The notes below the pieces were generated by a model. It made no database searches. It saw nothing but the letters and a program-made list of their open reading frames with translations, and was not told the origin of the DNA. This document shows positions 1 to 11,932 of a stretch of 64,000 nucleotides of DNA, in pieces. The translations under genes and the position numbers were made by a program. Source of the DNA: Symsagittifera roscoffensis (Eukaryota > Xenacoelomorpha > Acoela > Convolutidae); assembly GCF_963678635.1 (NCBI RefSeq), contig NW_026970820.1, forward strand, positions 990,001 to 1,054,000, read 5' to 3'. How positions within the stretch are numbered: the first letter of the stretch is position 1; every line of letters begins with the position of its first letter.

Positions 1-588
1 TAATTAGTACCATATATGGTCAAAATTCAAAAATACAAAAAACTACAATTTTTATCCAATTTTGACCTTCAAATACTCTATACCCACTAAATTGACTATC
101 GGGAGCTCGAATCAACCATCAAAAACCACTTTTAATCACTTTCAAAATTTTTTAATTTTTAAATCAAAATGTTGAGTCAGAAATAGGAAAAAACAATTTT
201 TTTCAAAAAGTCAAAAAAAGTTGTCCCAATTGAATAAACTCACTAAGCCACACTCTATGAACCTGTTCAGAATGATTTTCATGACCAAAGCCGTAAAAAG
301 TACCCAATTTGAGAAACTTCGAAAAATCACCTTTTAGTTAACTCATAAAAGTGGAAAAATCGGGTAAAATGGGCTTCAAACCGATAGGATCGAAAAGTGA
401 CCTCTATAAGATATGATTGCCGTGTCAAATTAGGGCCGCATGCAAAAAATTGGAAAAATTCAACGAAACGTTTTTGAGAACTCGACAAATATGGTCATTT
501 TGGTAAATGTATAATTTTAGAAATTTTTTGCCCGGAAGGGGCCCCTACCCCTTCCTAATTGCTTTTTGTGCTACACGCGACCATCTAG
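1..588 (+). repeat. Unit 0: 3' part of a C-type cassette
   Basis: This is the last 588 bp of a cassette whose head lies outside the window. It matches the final part of the C cassettes ending at 39427, 48479 and 57891, including the block that starts TAATTAGTACCATATATGG. The GCATGC box is at 438-443, 150 bp before the end. The terminal hairpin has stem GGAAGGGG 534-541 and CCCCTTCC 548-555 with loop CCCCTA. CTAG is at 585-588. No coding capacity is seen. Confidence 0.85.
534..588 (+). other. Terminal hairpin H3, class 2 (GGAAGGGG stem) plus CTAG end
   Basis: Perfect 8-bp stem GGAAGGGG/CCCCTTCC with a 6-nt loop CCCCTA, then 29 nt ending in CACGCGACCATCTAG. The same class closes the B, C, F and G cassettes, at 7454, 39373, 43451, 45953, 48425, 55363, 57837 and 60379. 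Together with the other classes it marks every cassette boundary. A hairpin followed by CTAG resembles a Helitron 3' end, but the spacer is longer than the usual 10-12 nt. Confidence 0.85.
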
Positions 589-2802
589 CACCCTCAAGGT
601 CACGTGACTTATTTTCGTTTTTGGTATTTTCTGAAACCAAAAGCAAGCATGGTCATGCATCGACATCATGTGCTCAAGCAAATACGTGGACTTCTACGCA
701 TTCCCATTCGCAATGCGCCCATCGGGCTCAAATGCCAATGCTCAATTAATTTTGCCAGGTGAAAAAAAAATTATTTAAAAAGTTCTGCTAAACTTTATTT
801 TAAACTACCACCAAAAAACGCAAAGATTTCAAAGTGTGAAACAATCAATTTTTGGCTATTACCGGGCATGCAGTGAGACTGATTTTGGCAAAAATAAAAT
901 GGAAAATGAAGGAAATGGAAGGAAAAAATTGTTCAAAATAAGAACGCAACATCAAAAACTTATTTGATCTCCGCTCAAATCATAATTCAGATCAGGCTGA
1001 TTTCAGATTTTAAGCGTAGAATTTACGGTTACGGCTGCTCCCTCTACAGGTCCCAGAGGGACCGAGTGAGCATCCTACCTCGATCCAGGTTAACGGATAG
1101 TTGTTCTTAATTTTTCACAAATTTTTTTTTCTCTGATGCTTGTTTACACTTCCTCATGAGAAGCTGTATTAATTTTTAAAAAATTTATTTTATCCATCAT
1201 TGCTTCCAAGAACAACTGATTTTAGGCGATTACAAATGCGGTTGTTGAAACTAGTAAGGGATAATGATGAGAAAAATTGTAAGTTTTCAAATGAATTTAA
1301 AAACAGTTTTTTTCCTTTTTTTCTTTTGTAAATCGGGAGAAATGAATCAGTTTTTTTTTAAGTTTTCCTCGCACCACCCACTGTTCCTAAGTAATGAAGA
1401 TTCCTGTTCTAGCCGTTTATAACACTTTGGCAGAAAAAACATCAATATGATGTAAAATGTTTTAAAAAAGAGAAAAATTTAAAAATTATGTTTTTTTTTA
1501 AAAAATCAAAAAATTGTAATTTTCAAAATTGAAAAAAAGTAAAAGTTAATTGCATATTACGATTCACCGTACCCAACTTAGTGGGTATAGCATTTTAAAT
1601 TACCAAAAAATGTTGAAAATTGTAGATTTTATGAAGTTTTCATTTTGGCTATTTTTCCTTGTCGCCTCCACTTAAGGCACCTTTGAGCCAACTTGAGAAA
1701 CTGGAACCTAAACAAGCTATACAGATAGTCTCAATGAGCTATTTTCAGCGTGATAACACGCCTGGAAGAAAAAAAACTCCAGAAAAGAAAGAAAATTTTG
1801 AACTTTAACCTTTTTTCTTCTTCAAATGGCGATACTTAGAATAATTTTTCAGCTGAAAAATTCAAAAGAAATCAAAAAATTCAAATTTTGAAAATTTTTT
1901 TAAAAAATCTCATCAGTCTGTTTATTGGAGTCTTCCAGGTTTTGAGAGATCTTATCTGGCGGCTAACAACAAAAGGATCATTTTTTATAAAAATTTGAGA
2001 AAGGTCAAAAAAACATGTTTTTTCGACTTTTTTGACAGAATTTCGAAAGCAATATCTTGGCAAAAAACAAGAATGAGGGCCTAAAATTAGTACAAACAGT
2101 ACTCCCACATAAGGTACATTAGGTTGGAAACAAAAAATTTACTCTGACTCAAAAATCGTTTTTAAACTTTATTTCTGAACAAGAAATTGAAAAGAAATCA
2201 AAAACTTAAAAATTTTTTGAAAAAAATGATTGTTTTGAAAAAGTGCCAATTTTTAGCTGAAACTTTTCATTTTAGCTAATAAAGCCAGAGCAATGCCCTT
2301 TAAGCTCAAATAAATTAATTATGCAAATTATTTTCAAGTTTTTTCGTTAAAGCCTTTTATTTTGAAAAAGTATTCAAAAATGGGTAAAAAAAAGTCAAAA
2401 AAATCAATTTTCTCCGATTCAAAAACCTCCACTACCATGATGATTAGTGCGTTAGATAGGACTGCTGAGATCAATTTAGACGTTCTTTCATAAATATATC
2501 AAAATTTTTACCTATTTTTGAGAATTAAGCAGAATAAAAACTTTTCCCAAATTGGGCAAAAAGCCCAAATTAGCCCAAACACCTATTAAAAATTGTTGGG
2601 TCAAAAAATCACAAAAGGAAACCCCTATTTGTTTGACATTTTAGGGCCGCATGCAAAAAATTAGACCAATCTAACCTGACAATTTCGAGAATCAACTTTT
2701 TTGTCAAAATTCTCTAAAGACCAATTTAGGGAGATTACTTGTACCGGTGGGGGCCCTACCCCACCTAAAAAATTTTTGAAATGCTGGAACGCGGCCACCT
2801 AG
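589..2802 (+). repeat. Unit 1: A-type cassette (2214 bp)
   Basis: Complete A cassette with head CACCCTCAAGGTCACGTGAC. The head hairpin H1 is decayed here (GCGCCC ATC GGGCTC near 715). H2 inner stem GGTCCC/GGGACC is at 1049-1063. The tail carries the variant with 'gatcaatttagacg' near 2470, called here tail variant a. GCATGC is at 2649, H3 stem GGTGGGG 2746-2752 with CCCCACC 2759-2765, and CTAG 2799-2802. Short ORFs on both strands are not conserved between copies, so I read the unit as non-coding. Confidence 0.9.
2746..2802 (+). other. Terminal hairpin H3, class 1 (GGTGGGG stem) plus CTAG end
   Basis: Stem GGTGGGG/CCCCACC of 7 bp with a 6-nt loop GCCCTA, followed by 33 nt and the end motif AACGCGGCCACCTAG. 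This class closes every A cassette, for example at 4947, 9668, 11876, 18881, 21089, 23303, 25520, 27728, 29939, 32153, 50640, 52858 and 62594. Relative to class 2, the A-T pair at stem position 3 is replaced by T-A on both arms. The loop CCCTA and the CTAG end are retained. Confidence 0.85.
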
Positions 2803-5003
2803 CACCCTCAAGGTCACGTGACTTAATTTTGTTTTTGGTATTTTCTGAAACCAAAAGAGAGCGTGGTCATGCATCATGCATCGACATCATGTGCTCAAGC
2901 AAATACGTGGACTTCTACGCATTCCCATACGCATTCCCATTCGCATTAATTTCGCCAGGTGAAAATTTTTTAAAGAAAAATTCTGATAAATTTTAACTTA
3001 AACTACCATCAAAAAACGCAAAGATTTCAAAGTGTGAAACAATCAAGTTTTTGCTATTACCGGGCATGTAGTGAGACTGAATCCGGCAAAAATAAATTGA
3101 AAAATGAAGGAAATGGAAAGAAAAAAATTGTTCAAAATAAGAACGCAACATCAAAAACTTATTTGATCTCCGCTAAGGTCATAATTCTGATCAGGCTGAT
3201 TTCAGATTTTAAGCGTACAATTTACGGTTACGGCTGCTCCCTCTACAGGTCCCAGAGGGACCGAGTGAGCATCCTACCTCGATCCAGGTTAACGGATAGT
3301 TGTTCTTAATTTTTCCAAAAATTTTTTTTCACTAATGCTTGTTTTCATTTCCTGATGAGAAGCTGTATTAATTTTAAAAAAATTGATTTTATTAATCAAT
3401 GCTTCCAAGAACAACTGATGTTAGGTGGTTGCAAATGCGGTTGCTGAAAACTAGTAAGGGATAATGATGAGAAAAATTGTAAGTTTTCAAATGAATTTAA
3501 AAACAGTTTTTTTCTTTTTTTTCTTTTTGTAAATCGGGAGAAATGAATCATTTTTTTTAAAGTTTTCCTCGCACCAACCACTGTTCTTAAGTAATGAAGA
3601 TTCCTGTTCTAGCCGTTTATAACACTTTGGCAGAAAAAACATCAATATGATGTAAAATGTTTTAAAAAAGAGAAAAATTTAAAAATTATGTTTTTTTTTA
3701 AAAATCAAAAATTTGTAATTTTCAAAATTGAAAAAAAGTGAAAATTAATTGCATATTACGACTCAGCGTACCCATTTTAGTGGGTATAGCATTTTGAATC
3801 ACCAAAAAATGTTAAAAATTGTAGATTTTATGAAGTTTTCATTTTGGCTATTTTTCCTTGTCGCCTCCACTTAAGGCACCTTTGAGCCAACTTGAGAAAC
3901 TGGAACCTAAACAAGCTATACAGATAGTCTGAATGAGCCATTTTCAGCGTGATAACACGCTTGGAAGAAAAAAAAAACTGCAGAAAAGAAAGGAAATTTT
4001 GAACTTTAACCTTTTTTCTTCTTCAAATGGCGATACTTAGAATAATTTTTCAGCTGAAAAGTTCAAAAAAAATCAAAAAATTCAAATTTTGAAAAAATTT
4101 TAAAAAAATCTCATCAGTCTGTTTATTGGAGTCTTCGAGGTTTTGGGAGACCTTATCTGGCGGCTAACAACAAGTGGATCACTTATTTTAAATTTTTGAG
4201 AAAGGTCAAAAAAACCTGTTTTTACGATTTTTTAGACAGAATTCCGAAAGCAATATCTTGGCTAAAAACAAAAATGAGGGCCTAAAAATAGTACAAACAG
4301 TACTCCCACATAAAGTACATTAGGTTGGAAAGAAGAAATTGACTCTGATTCAAAAATCGTTTTATAACTTTATTTCTGAACAAAAAATTGTAAAAAAATC
4401 AAAAACTGAAAAATTTTTTGAAAAAAATGATTGTTTTGAAAAAGTGCCAATTTTCAGCTGAAACTTTTCAGTTTATCTTAAAAAGCCAGAGCAAGGCCCT
4501 TTAAGCTCAAATAAATTAATTAAGCAAATTATTTTCAAGTTTTTTCGTTAAAGGCTTTTATTTTGAAAAAGTATTCAAAAATGGGTAAAAAAAAGTCAAA
4601 AAAATCAATTTTCTCAGATTCAAAAACCTTCACCACCATGATGATTAGTTCGCTAGATAGGACTGCTGAAACCAATTTATACGTATTTTCATAAGTATAT
4701 CAAAATTTTTTTTTATTTTTGAGAATTAAGCAAAATAAAAACTTTTCCCAAATTGGGCAAAAAGCCCAAATTAGCCCAAACACCTGTTAAAAATTGTTGG
4801 GTCGAAAAATCACAAAAGGAAACCCCTATTTGTTTGACATTTTAGGGCCGCATGCAAAAAATTAGACCAATCTAACCTGACAATTTCGAGAATCAACTTT
4901 TTTGTCAAAATTCTCTAAAGACCAATTTAGGGAGATTACTTGTACCGGTGGGGGCCCTACCCCACCTAAAAAATTTTTGAAATGCTGGAACGCGGCCACC
5001 TAG
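2803..5003 (+). repeat. Unit 2: A-type cassette (2201 bp), head hairpin deleted
   Basis: A cassette that is 13 or more bp shorter than its siblings. The head has lost the GCGCCC/GGGCGC hairpin: around 2930-2960 the text runs from repeated 'gcattcccat' straight to 'taatttcgccagg'. H2 is at 3248-3262. The tail is variant b ('gctgaaaccaattta', near 4665), as in the units starting at 7509, 21146 and 50697. H3 is 4947-4966 and CTAG 5000-5003. The 91-aa ORF at 3034-3309 runs across H2 and is not kept in frame in most copies. Confidence 0.9.
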
Positions 5004-5479
5004 AGGAAATTGTTTCGCCCCACCCACCCGACCTAAGCCTTTACCCACCCACCTGATCAGTCAGTGCGCCTTCACGTCTTCTTTTGAAAATTGATTCATT
5101 CCGTAGCTGGAATCGATTAATGGTTTTCCCTAATACATGAAACTTTGACAGACAGATATCCAACTATTTGATAGAGCATTTTTCGAATCACTTCTTCGAA
5201 TAGATTTTCAAAAAAATCCTAAAAAAAATCATGCGCTTTTATTACATATGTCATCGAAGCAAAAAGAGTACCGTGTTGGTTCCATAAATGGCTCCCAGTA
5301 CCCACAATGCTAAGATGCAGGAAAAATACCTTTCTATTAAATTTGAGATACAATGTCTCATGAAGGAAATGGAAACGCTATCCTAGGGTGCAGGTTTTCT
5401 GAAAAAATGGTATCAGCTGAAACATAACAGCACAACATAGCGGCTGCTCTCTATTTCTCTGCTCTTTATTCGAGGTCCC

Positions 5480-5521
5480 GGATGCCCCTACCTGGGACCA
5501 CAAGGGTCCCAGGGCGCATCC
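5480..5521 (+). other. Two-part hairpin H2, B form
   Basis: Outer stem GGATGC/GCATCC (5480-5485 with 5516-5521) encloses an inner perfect 9-bp stem CCTGGGACC/GGTCCCAGG (5491-5499 with 5505-5513) and loop ACAAG. The asymmetric bulges are 5 nt (CCCTA) and 2 nt (GC). It lies 476 bp after the cassette start. Equivalent structures occur in all other cassette types, which argues for a conserved structural element, not a chance palindrome. Confidence 0.8.
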
Positions 5522-5914
5522 TATAGGGATTAAAGCATCAAACGTACAATCATGAAATGAGAAATTATAATCACTTATTACAATGTTCCATATTTCATTT
5601 TGCTCAGCAATCAGTAAACTGTTGTATTTTTAACTTGAAGAGCCTATTATATTATCAAACAAAATTTTTCGATAAAAATTACATTTTCTTTTAGTTTTTC
5701 AAACAATATTTTACAATTTGAAACAAAAAGAAACCTTGCATTTCTTTGCAGTAACTAAGTCAGTGCACTGTAGCTACACTAGTGAATGTAAAATATAGTT
5801 AAAAAAACGGACAACTGAATCTGGTTTTTTAAATTTAATGTTTTTTTGTTCGGCTTTTAAATAGGATCACGTCAATTAATAATTGAAATTGAGCAAAGAC
5901 AAGAATATAACACT

Positions 5915-7357
5915 CGCAATTTTTGTTCAATATTGACTAGAAAAATGATCAAACCACTCTATATTGCCTATGGCAAGCTCGAAACATCCATCAAAAACCA
6001 CTTTTGTTCACTTTTAAAATTGAATTATTTTTCGACCAAAAAAAGTTAGAGATGAAATTGAAAAAAAAACGAAAATTTACTTAATTTGAAAAAATTGGTG
6101 TCAAACTGCCTTATCCATAGAAACACTTTCTATGAACCTATTCAGAAAGGTTTTGTTGAGCAATGCCGAAAAAATTACCCCTTTTGAGAAAAATTCAAAA
6201 AACACATTTTTGGTTAACTCAAAAAAGTGGAAAAGTGGGAAAAGCGGTCTTCAAAACGAAACCATCCAAAAGTTGCATTAACTAACTGCCATTATTTTTA
6301 AAATTCAGACCCGCATGCAAAAAATAACGAAAATCCTACGGGAACTTTTTGAGAACAGATTAGTTTCTCCGGAATTTTGGTAGTACTGTTTTTATTACTA
6401 TAATTATAATTAAAGTCAAATCTAAAAGTCGTAAAAACTACAATTTTTAATCAATTTTGACAAATAAATGATGAAAACCCACTAAATTGGCTATGGCAAG
6501 TTCGAATATACCATCAGAAACCATTTTTTCCCACTTTTGAAAATTTTCATTTTTTTGAAAATTTATGTTGAGTCACAAACGGGAAAAACCATATTTTTTC
6601 AAAATGTCAAAAACAGTTGTTCTTTTCAAGTTAGTTCATAAGGTCACATGTTATGAACCTGTTCAGAATGGTTCTCATGTTCAAAGCCATACAAATTACC
6701 CATTTTGAGAAAAATTCAAAAAACACCTTTTTGGTTAACTCAAAAAAGTGGAAAAAGTGGAGAAAGGTGTCTTCAAAACGAAACCATCCAAAAGTGGCAT
6801 TAACTAACTGCCATTTTTTTGTAAATTCAGACCCGCATGCAAAAATTTACGAAAATCCTACGTGAAGTTTTTGAGAACAGATTAGTTTCTCGGGAATTTT
6901 GGTAGTACTATTTTTATTACTATAATAATAATTAAAGTCAAAACTAAAAGTGGTAAAAACTACAATTTTTAATCAATTTTGACAAATTAATGATCAAAAC
7001 CCACTAAATTGGCTATGGCAAGTTCGAATGTACCATCAGAAACCATTTTTTCCCATTTTTGAAATTTTTCATTTTTTTGAAATTAAATGTTGAGTCACAA
7101 ACGGGAAAAAACAAATTTTTTCAAAAAGTCAAAAAAAAACATTCCATTTAAACTAATTCATCAGGCCACACGTTAGGAACCTGTTCATAATGGTTTCCAT
7201 GCTCAAAGCCGCAAAGTTTACCCATTTTGAGAAAAGTCCAAAAAACACCTTTTTAGTTAACGCAAAAAAGTGGAAAAAGTGGGAAAAGGGGTCTTCAAAA
7301 TGAAACCATCCAAAAATGGCATTAACAAACTGCCATTATTTTCCAAATTCAGACCCG
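5915..7357 (+). repeat. Three tandem subrepeats of about 522 bp in the B tail
   Basis: Landmarks recur at fixed spacing: 'ctatggcaag' at 6491 and 7013, with a related copy at 5968, and GCATGC at 6313, 6835 and 7357. Each copy includes a 'gttgagtca' box, 'gaacctgttcagaatgg', 'acccattttgagaaaa', 'gttaactcaaaaaagtgg' and the GCATGC box. The first copy is truncated at its 5' side. The same trimer, with 519-526 bp spacing, is present in C, E, F and G tails. Confidence 0.85.
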
Positions 7358-7508
7358 CATGCAAAAAATTAGGAAATTCTGACGTGCGGTTTAGCAGAAC
7401 TCGATAGTTACTAGGAATATTTACCACTGTAAAAAATTTATTGCCTTTTGACCGGAAGGGGCCCCTACCCCTTCCTAATCGCTTTTTGTGCTACACGCGA
7501 CCATCTAG

Positions 7509-9724
7509 CACCCTCAAGGTCACGTGACTTATTTTTGTTTTGGGAATTTTCTGAAACCAAAAGAGAGCCTGGTCATGCATCGACATCACATCATGTGCTC
7601 AAGCAAATACGTGGACTTCTACGCATTCCCATTCGCAGTGCGCCCTTCGGGCGCAAATGCCAATGCTCAATTAATTTCGCCAGGTGAAAATTTTTTAAAG
7701 AAAAATTCTGATAAATTTTAACTTAAACTACCATCAAAAAACGCAAAGATTTCAAAGTGTGAAACAATCAAGTTTTTGCTATTACCGGGCATGTAGTGAG
7801 ACTGAATCCGGCAAAAATAAATTGAAAAACGAAGGAAATGGAAAGAAAAAAATTGTTCAAAATAAGAACGCAACCTCAAAAACTTATTTGATCTCCGCTA
7901 AGGTCATAATTCCGATCAGGCTGATTTCAGATTTTAAGCGTACAATTTACGGTTACGGCTGCTCCCTCTACAGGTCCCAGAGGGACCGAGTGAGCATCCT
8001 ACCTCGATCCAGGTTAACGGATAGTTGTTCTTAATTTTTCACAAATTTTTTTTTCACTAATGCTTGTTTTCATTTCCTCATGAGAAGCTGTATTAATTTT
8101 AAAAAAATTGATTTTATTAATCAATGCTTCCAAGAACAACTGATGTTAGGCGGTTGCAAATGCGGTTGCTGAAAACTAGTAAGGGATAATGATGAGAAAA
8201 ATTGTAAGTTTTCAAATGAATTTAAAAACAGTTTTTTTCTTTTTTCTTTTGTAAATCGGGAGAAATGAATCATTTTTTTAAAAAGTTTTCCTCGCACCAA
8301 CCACTGTTCTTAAGTAATGAAGATTCCTGTTCTAGCCGTTTATAACACTTTGGCAGAAAAAACATCAATATGATGTAAAATGTTTTAAAAAAGAGAAAAA
8401 TTTAAAAATTATGTTTTTTTTTAAAAATCAAAAATTTGTAATTTTCAAAATTGAAAAAAAGTGAAAATTAATTGCATATTACAATTCAGCGTACCCATTT
8501 TAGTGGGTATAGCATTTTGAATCACCAAAAAATGTTACAAATTGTAGATTTTATGAAGTTTTCATTTTGGCTATTTTTCCTTGTCGCCTCCACTTAAGGC
8601 ACCTTTCAGCCAACTTGAGAAACTGGAACCTAAACAAGCTATACAGATAGTCTGAATGAGCCATTTTCAGCGTGATAACACGCTTGGAAGAAAAAAAACT
8701 GCAGAAAAGAAAGGAAATTTTGAACTTTAACCTTTTTTCTTCTTCAAATGGCGATACTTAGAATAATTTTTCAGCTGAAAAGTTCAAAAAAAATCAAAAA
8801 ATTCAAATTTTGAAAAATTTTTAAAAAAATCTCATCAGTCTGTTTATTGGAGTCTTCGAGGTTTTGGGAGACCTTATCTGGCGGCTAACAACAAGTGGAT
8901 CACTTATTTTAAATTTTTGAGAAAGGTCAAAAAAACCTGTTTTTACGATTTTTTAGACAGAATTCCGAAAGCAATATCTTGGCTAAAAACAAAAATGAGG
9001 GCCTAAAAATAGTACAAACAGTACTCCCACATAAAGTACATTAGGTTGGAAAGAAGAAATTGACTCTGATTCAAAAATCGTTTTATAACTTTATTTCTGA
9101 ACAAAAAATTGTATAAAAATCAAAAACTGAAAAATTTTTTGAAAAAAATGATTGTTTTGAAAAAGTGCCAATTTTTAGCTGAAACTTTTCATTTTAGCTA
9201 AAAAAGCCAGAGCAAGGCCCTTTAAGCTCAATTAAATTAATTAAGCAAATTATTTTCAAGTTTTTTCGTTAAAGGCTTTTATTTTGAAAAAGTATTCAAA
9301 AATGGGTAAAAAAAAGTCAAAAAAATCAATTTTCTCAGATTCAAAAACCTCCACCACCATGATGATTAGTTCGCTAGATAGGACTGCTGAAACCAATTTA
9401 GACGTATTTTCATAAATATATCAAAATTTTTATTTATTTTTGAGAATTAAGCAAAATAAAAACTTTTCCCAAATTGGGCAAAAAGCCCAAATTAGCCCAA
9501 ACACCTGTTTAAAATTGTTGGGTCGAAAAATCACAAAAGGAAACCCCTATTCGTTTGACATTTTAGGGCCGCATGCAAAAAATTAGACCAATCTAACCTG
9601 GCAATTTCGAGAATCAACTTTTTTGTCAAAATTCTCTAAAGACCAATTTAGGGAGATTACTTGTACCGGTGGGGGCCCTACCCCACCTAAAAAATTTTTG
9701 AAATGTTGGAACGCGGCCACCTAG
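7509..9724 (+). repeat. Unit 4: A-type cassette (2216 bp)
   Basis: A cassette with the distinctive head variant 'gttttgggaattttc' and 'gagagcctgg'. These variants, and 'gaaaaacgaagg' near 7826, are shared only with the partial unit starting at 62651; I found no difference between the two in the stretches compared. H1 is 7640-7654, H2 7973-7987, GCATGC 9571, H3 9668-9687 and CTAG 9721-9724. Tail variant b. ORFs of 79, 65 and 91 aa here overlap each other and the hairpins and look incidental. Confidence 0.9.
7640..7654 (+). other. Head hairpin H1 of A cassettes
   Basis: Perfect 6-bp stem GCGCCC/GGGCGC with a 3-nt loop TTC, framed by GCATT upstream and AATGC downstream that can form an outer stem. 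It lies about 130 bp after the cassette start. It is conserved in most A cassettes, decayed in the units starting at 589 and 16718, and deleted in the unit starting at 2803. C heads have a related structure (GCATT, GCCC, GGGC, AATG) around 37077-37100. Confidence 0.75.
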
Positions 9725-11932
9725 CACCCTCAAGGTCACGTGACTTATTTTTGTTTCTGGTATTTTCTGAAACCAAAAGAGAGCGTGGTCATGCATCTAC
9801 ATCATGTGCTCAAGCAAATACGTGGACTTTTACGCATTCCCATTCGCAATGCGCCCTTCGGGCGCAAATGCCAATGCTCAATTAATTTTGCCAGGTGCAA
9901 ATTTTTAAAGAAAATTTCTGATGAATTTTAACTTAAACTACCAACAAAAAACGCAAAGATTTCAAAGTGTGAAACAATCAAGTGTTTGCTAATACCGGGC
10001 ATGCAGTGAGACTGATTTCGGCAAAATAAAATAGAAAATGAAGGAAATGGAAAGAAAAAAATTGTTCAAAATAAGAACGCATTATCAAAAACTTATTTGA
10101 TCTCCGATAATGTCATAATTCCGATCAAGCTGATTTCAGATTTTAAGCGTAGAGTTTACGGTTACGGCTGCTCCCTCTACAGGTCCCAGAGGGACCGAGT
10201 GAGCATCCTACGTCGATCCAGGATAACGGATAGTTGTTTTTAATTTTTCACAAAATATTTTTTCACTAATGCTTGTTTTCAATTCCTCATGAGAAGCTGT
10301 TTAAATTTTAAAAAATTGATTTTATTAATCAATGCTTCCAAGAACAACTGATTTTAGTGGGTTGCAAATGCGGTTGGTGAAAACTTGTAAGGGATAATGA
10401 TGAGAAAAATTTTAAGTTTTCAAATGAATTTAAAAACAGTTTTTTTCTTTTTTTCTTTTGTAAATCGGGAGAAATGATTCAGTTTTTTTAAGTTTTCCTC
10501 GCACCACCCACTGTTCATAAGTAATGAAGATTCCTGTTCTAGCCGTTTATAAAACTTTGGCAGAAAAAACATCAATATGATGTAAAATGTTTTAAAAAAG
10601 AGAAAAAAATAAAAATTATGTTTTTTTTTTAAAAATCTAAAATTTGTAATTTTCAAAATTGAAAAAAAGTAAACATTAATTGCATATTACGATTCAACGT
10701 ACCCAACTTAGTGGGTATAGCATTTTGAATTACCAAAAAATGTTGAAAATTGTAGATTTTATGAAGTTTTCATTTTGGCTATTTTTCCTTGTCGCCTCCA
10801 CTTAAGGCACCTTTGAGCCAACTTGAGAAAGTGGAACCTAAACAAGCTATACAGATAGTCTCTATGAACCATTTTCAGCGTGATAACACGCCTGGAAGAA
10901 AAAAAGTTCCAGAAAAGAAAAAACATTTTGAACTTTAACCTTTTTTCTTCTTCAAATGGCGATACTTAGAAAAAATTTTCAGCTGAAAAGTTCAAAAAAA
11001 ATCAAAAAATTCAAATTTTGAAAAAATTTTAAAAAAATCTCATCATTCTGTTTATTGGAGTCTTCGAGGTTTTGGGAGACCTTATCTGGCGGCTAACAAC
11101 AAGTGGATCACTTATTTTAAAATTTTGAGAAAGGTCAAAAAAACATGTTTTTTCGACTTTTTTGACAGAATTTCGAAAGCAATATCTTGGCTAAAAACAA
11201 GAATGAGGGCCTAAAGTTAGTACAAACAGTACTCCCACATAAGGTACATTAGGTTGGAAACAAAAAATTTACTCTGACTCAAAAATCGTTTTTTAACTTT
11301 ATTTCTGAACAAGAAATTGAAAAGAAATCAAAAACTTAAAAATTTTTTGAAAAAAATGATTGTTTTGAAAAAGTGCCAATTTTTAGCTGAAACTTTTCAT
11401 TTTAGCTAATAAAGCCAGAGCAATGCCCTTTAAGCTCAAATAAATTAATTATGCAAATTATTTTCAAGTTTTTTCGTTAAAGCCTTTTGTTTTGAAAAAG
11501 TATTCAAAAATGGGTAAAAAAAAGTCAAAAAAATCAATTTTCTCCGATTTAAAAACCTCCACTACCATGATGATTAGTGCGTTAGATAGGACTGCTGAGA
11601 TCAATTTAGACGTTCTTTCATAAGTATATCAAAATTTTTACTTATTTTTGAGAATTAAGCAAAATAAAAACTTTTCCCAAATTGGGCAAAAAGCCCAAAT
11701 TAGCCCAAACACCTGTTAAAAATTGTTGGGTCAAAAAATCACAAAAGGAAACCCCTATTCATTTGACATTTTAGGGCCGCATGCAAAAAATTAGACCAAT
11801 CTAACCTGACAATTTCGAGAATCGACTTTTTTGTCAAAATTCTCTAAAGACCAATTTAGGGAGATTACTTGTACCGGTGGGGGCCCTACCCCACCTAAAA
11901 AATTTTTGAAATGCTGGAACGCGGCCACCTAG
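9725..11932 (+). repeat. Unit 5: A-type cassette (2208 bp)
   Basis: A cassette with head CACCCTCAAGGTCACGTGAC, an intact H1 (GCGCCC TTC GGGCGC near 9850) and H2 at 10182-10196. Here the copy downstream of H2 reads 'ctacgtcgatcc' instead of 'ctacctcgatcc'. Tail variant a. H3 is 11876-11895 and CTAG 11929-11932. It is followed by an E head, so class 1 ends can abut different head types. Confidence 0.9.

Larger units (their letters stand above)
5004..7508 (+). repeat. Unit 3: B-type cassette (2505 bp)
   Basis: Head AGGAAATTG followed by CCCCACCCACCCGACC and ACCCACCCACC, then TGATCAGTCAG. A short inverted repeat ATTCC/GGAAT lies near 5098-5115. H2 is at 5480-5521. The tail holds three subrepeats, with the GCATGC box at 6313, 6835 and 7357, a spacing of 522 bp. 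H3 is class 2 (7454-7475) and CTAG is 7505-7508. Related B units start at 43506 and 52915, but this copy is more diverged from them than they are from each other. No gene recognised. Confidence 0.9.

Noticed and set aside
1049-1090. tRNA-like or 5S-like RNA gene around the GGTCCC hairpin and 'cctcgatcc'
   Set aside because: No cloverleaf, no A/B box pair at proper spacing, and the surrounding text does not match 5S rRNA.
2746-2765. Telomere-related repeat because of CCCTA in the H3 loop
   Set aside because: Only one copy of the pentamer per cassette and no tandem telomeric repeats anywhere in the window.
3034-3309. Recurring 91-aa ORF (also 7759-8034 and 62901-63176) as a possible conserved small protein
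   Set aside because: In most A copies the frame is cut to about 70 aa or lost. The ORF spans H2, and the changes between copies do not favour synonymous sites as far as I can see. The three full copies belong to closely similar units.
5280-5521. Standard Helitron annotation with 5'-TC and CTRR
   Set aside because: No TC follows CTAG at any junction and the hairpin-to-CTAG distance is too long. I kept it only as a possible divergent relative.
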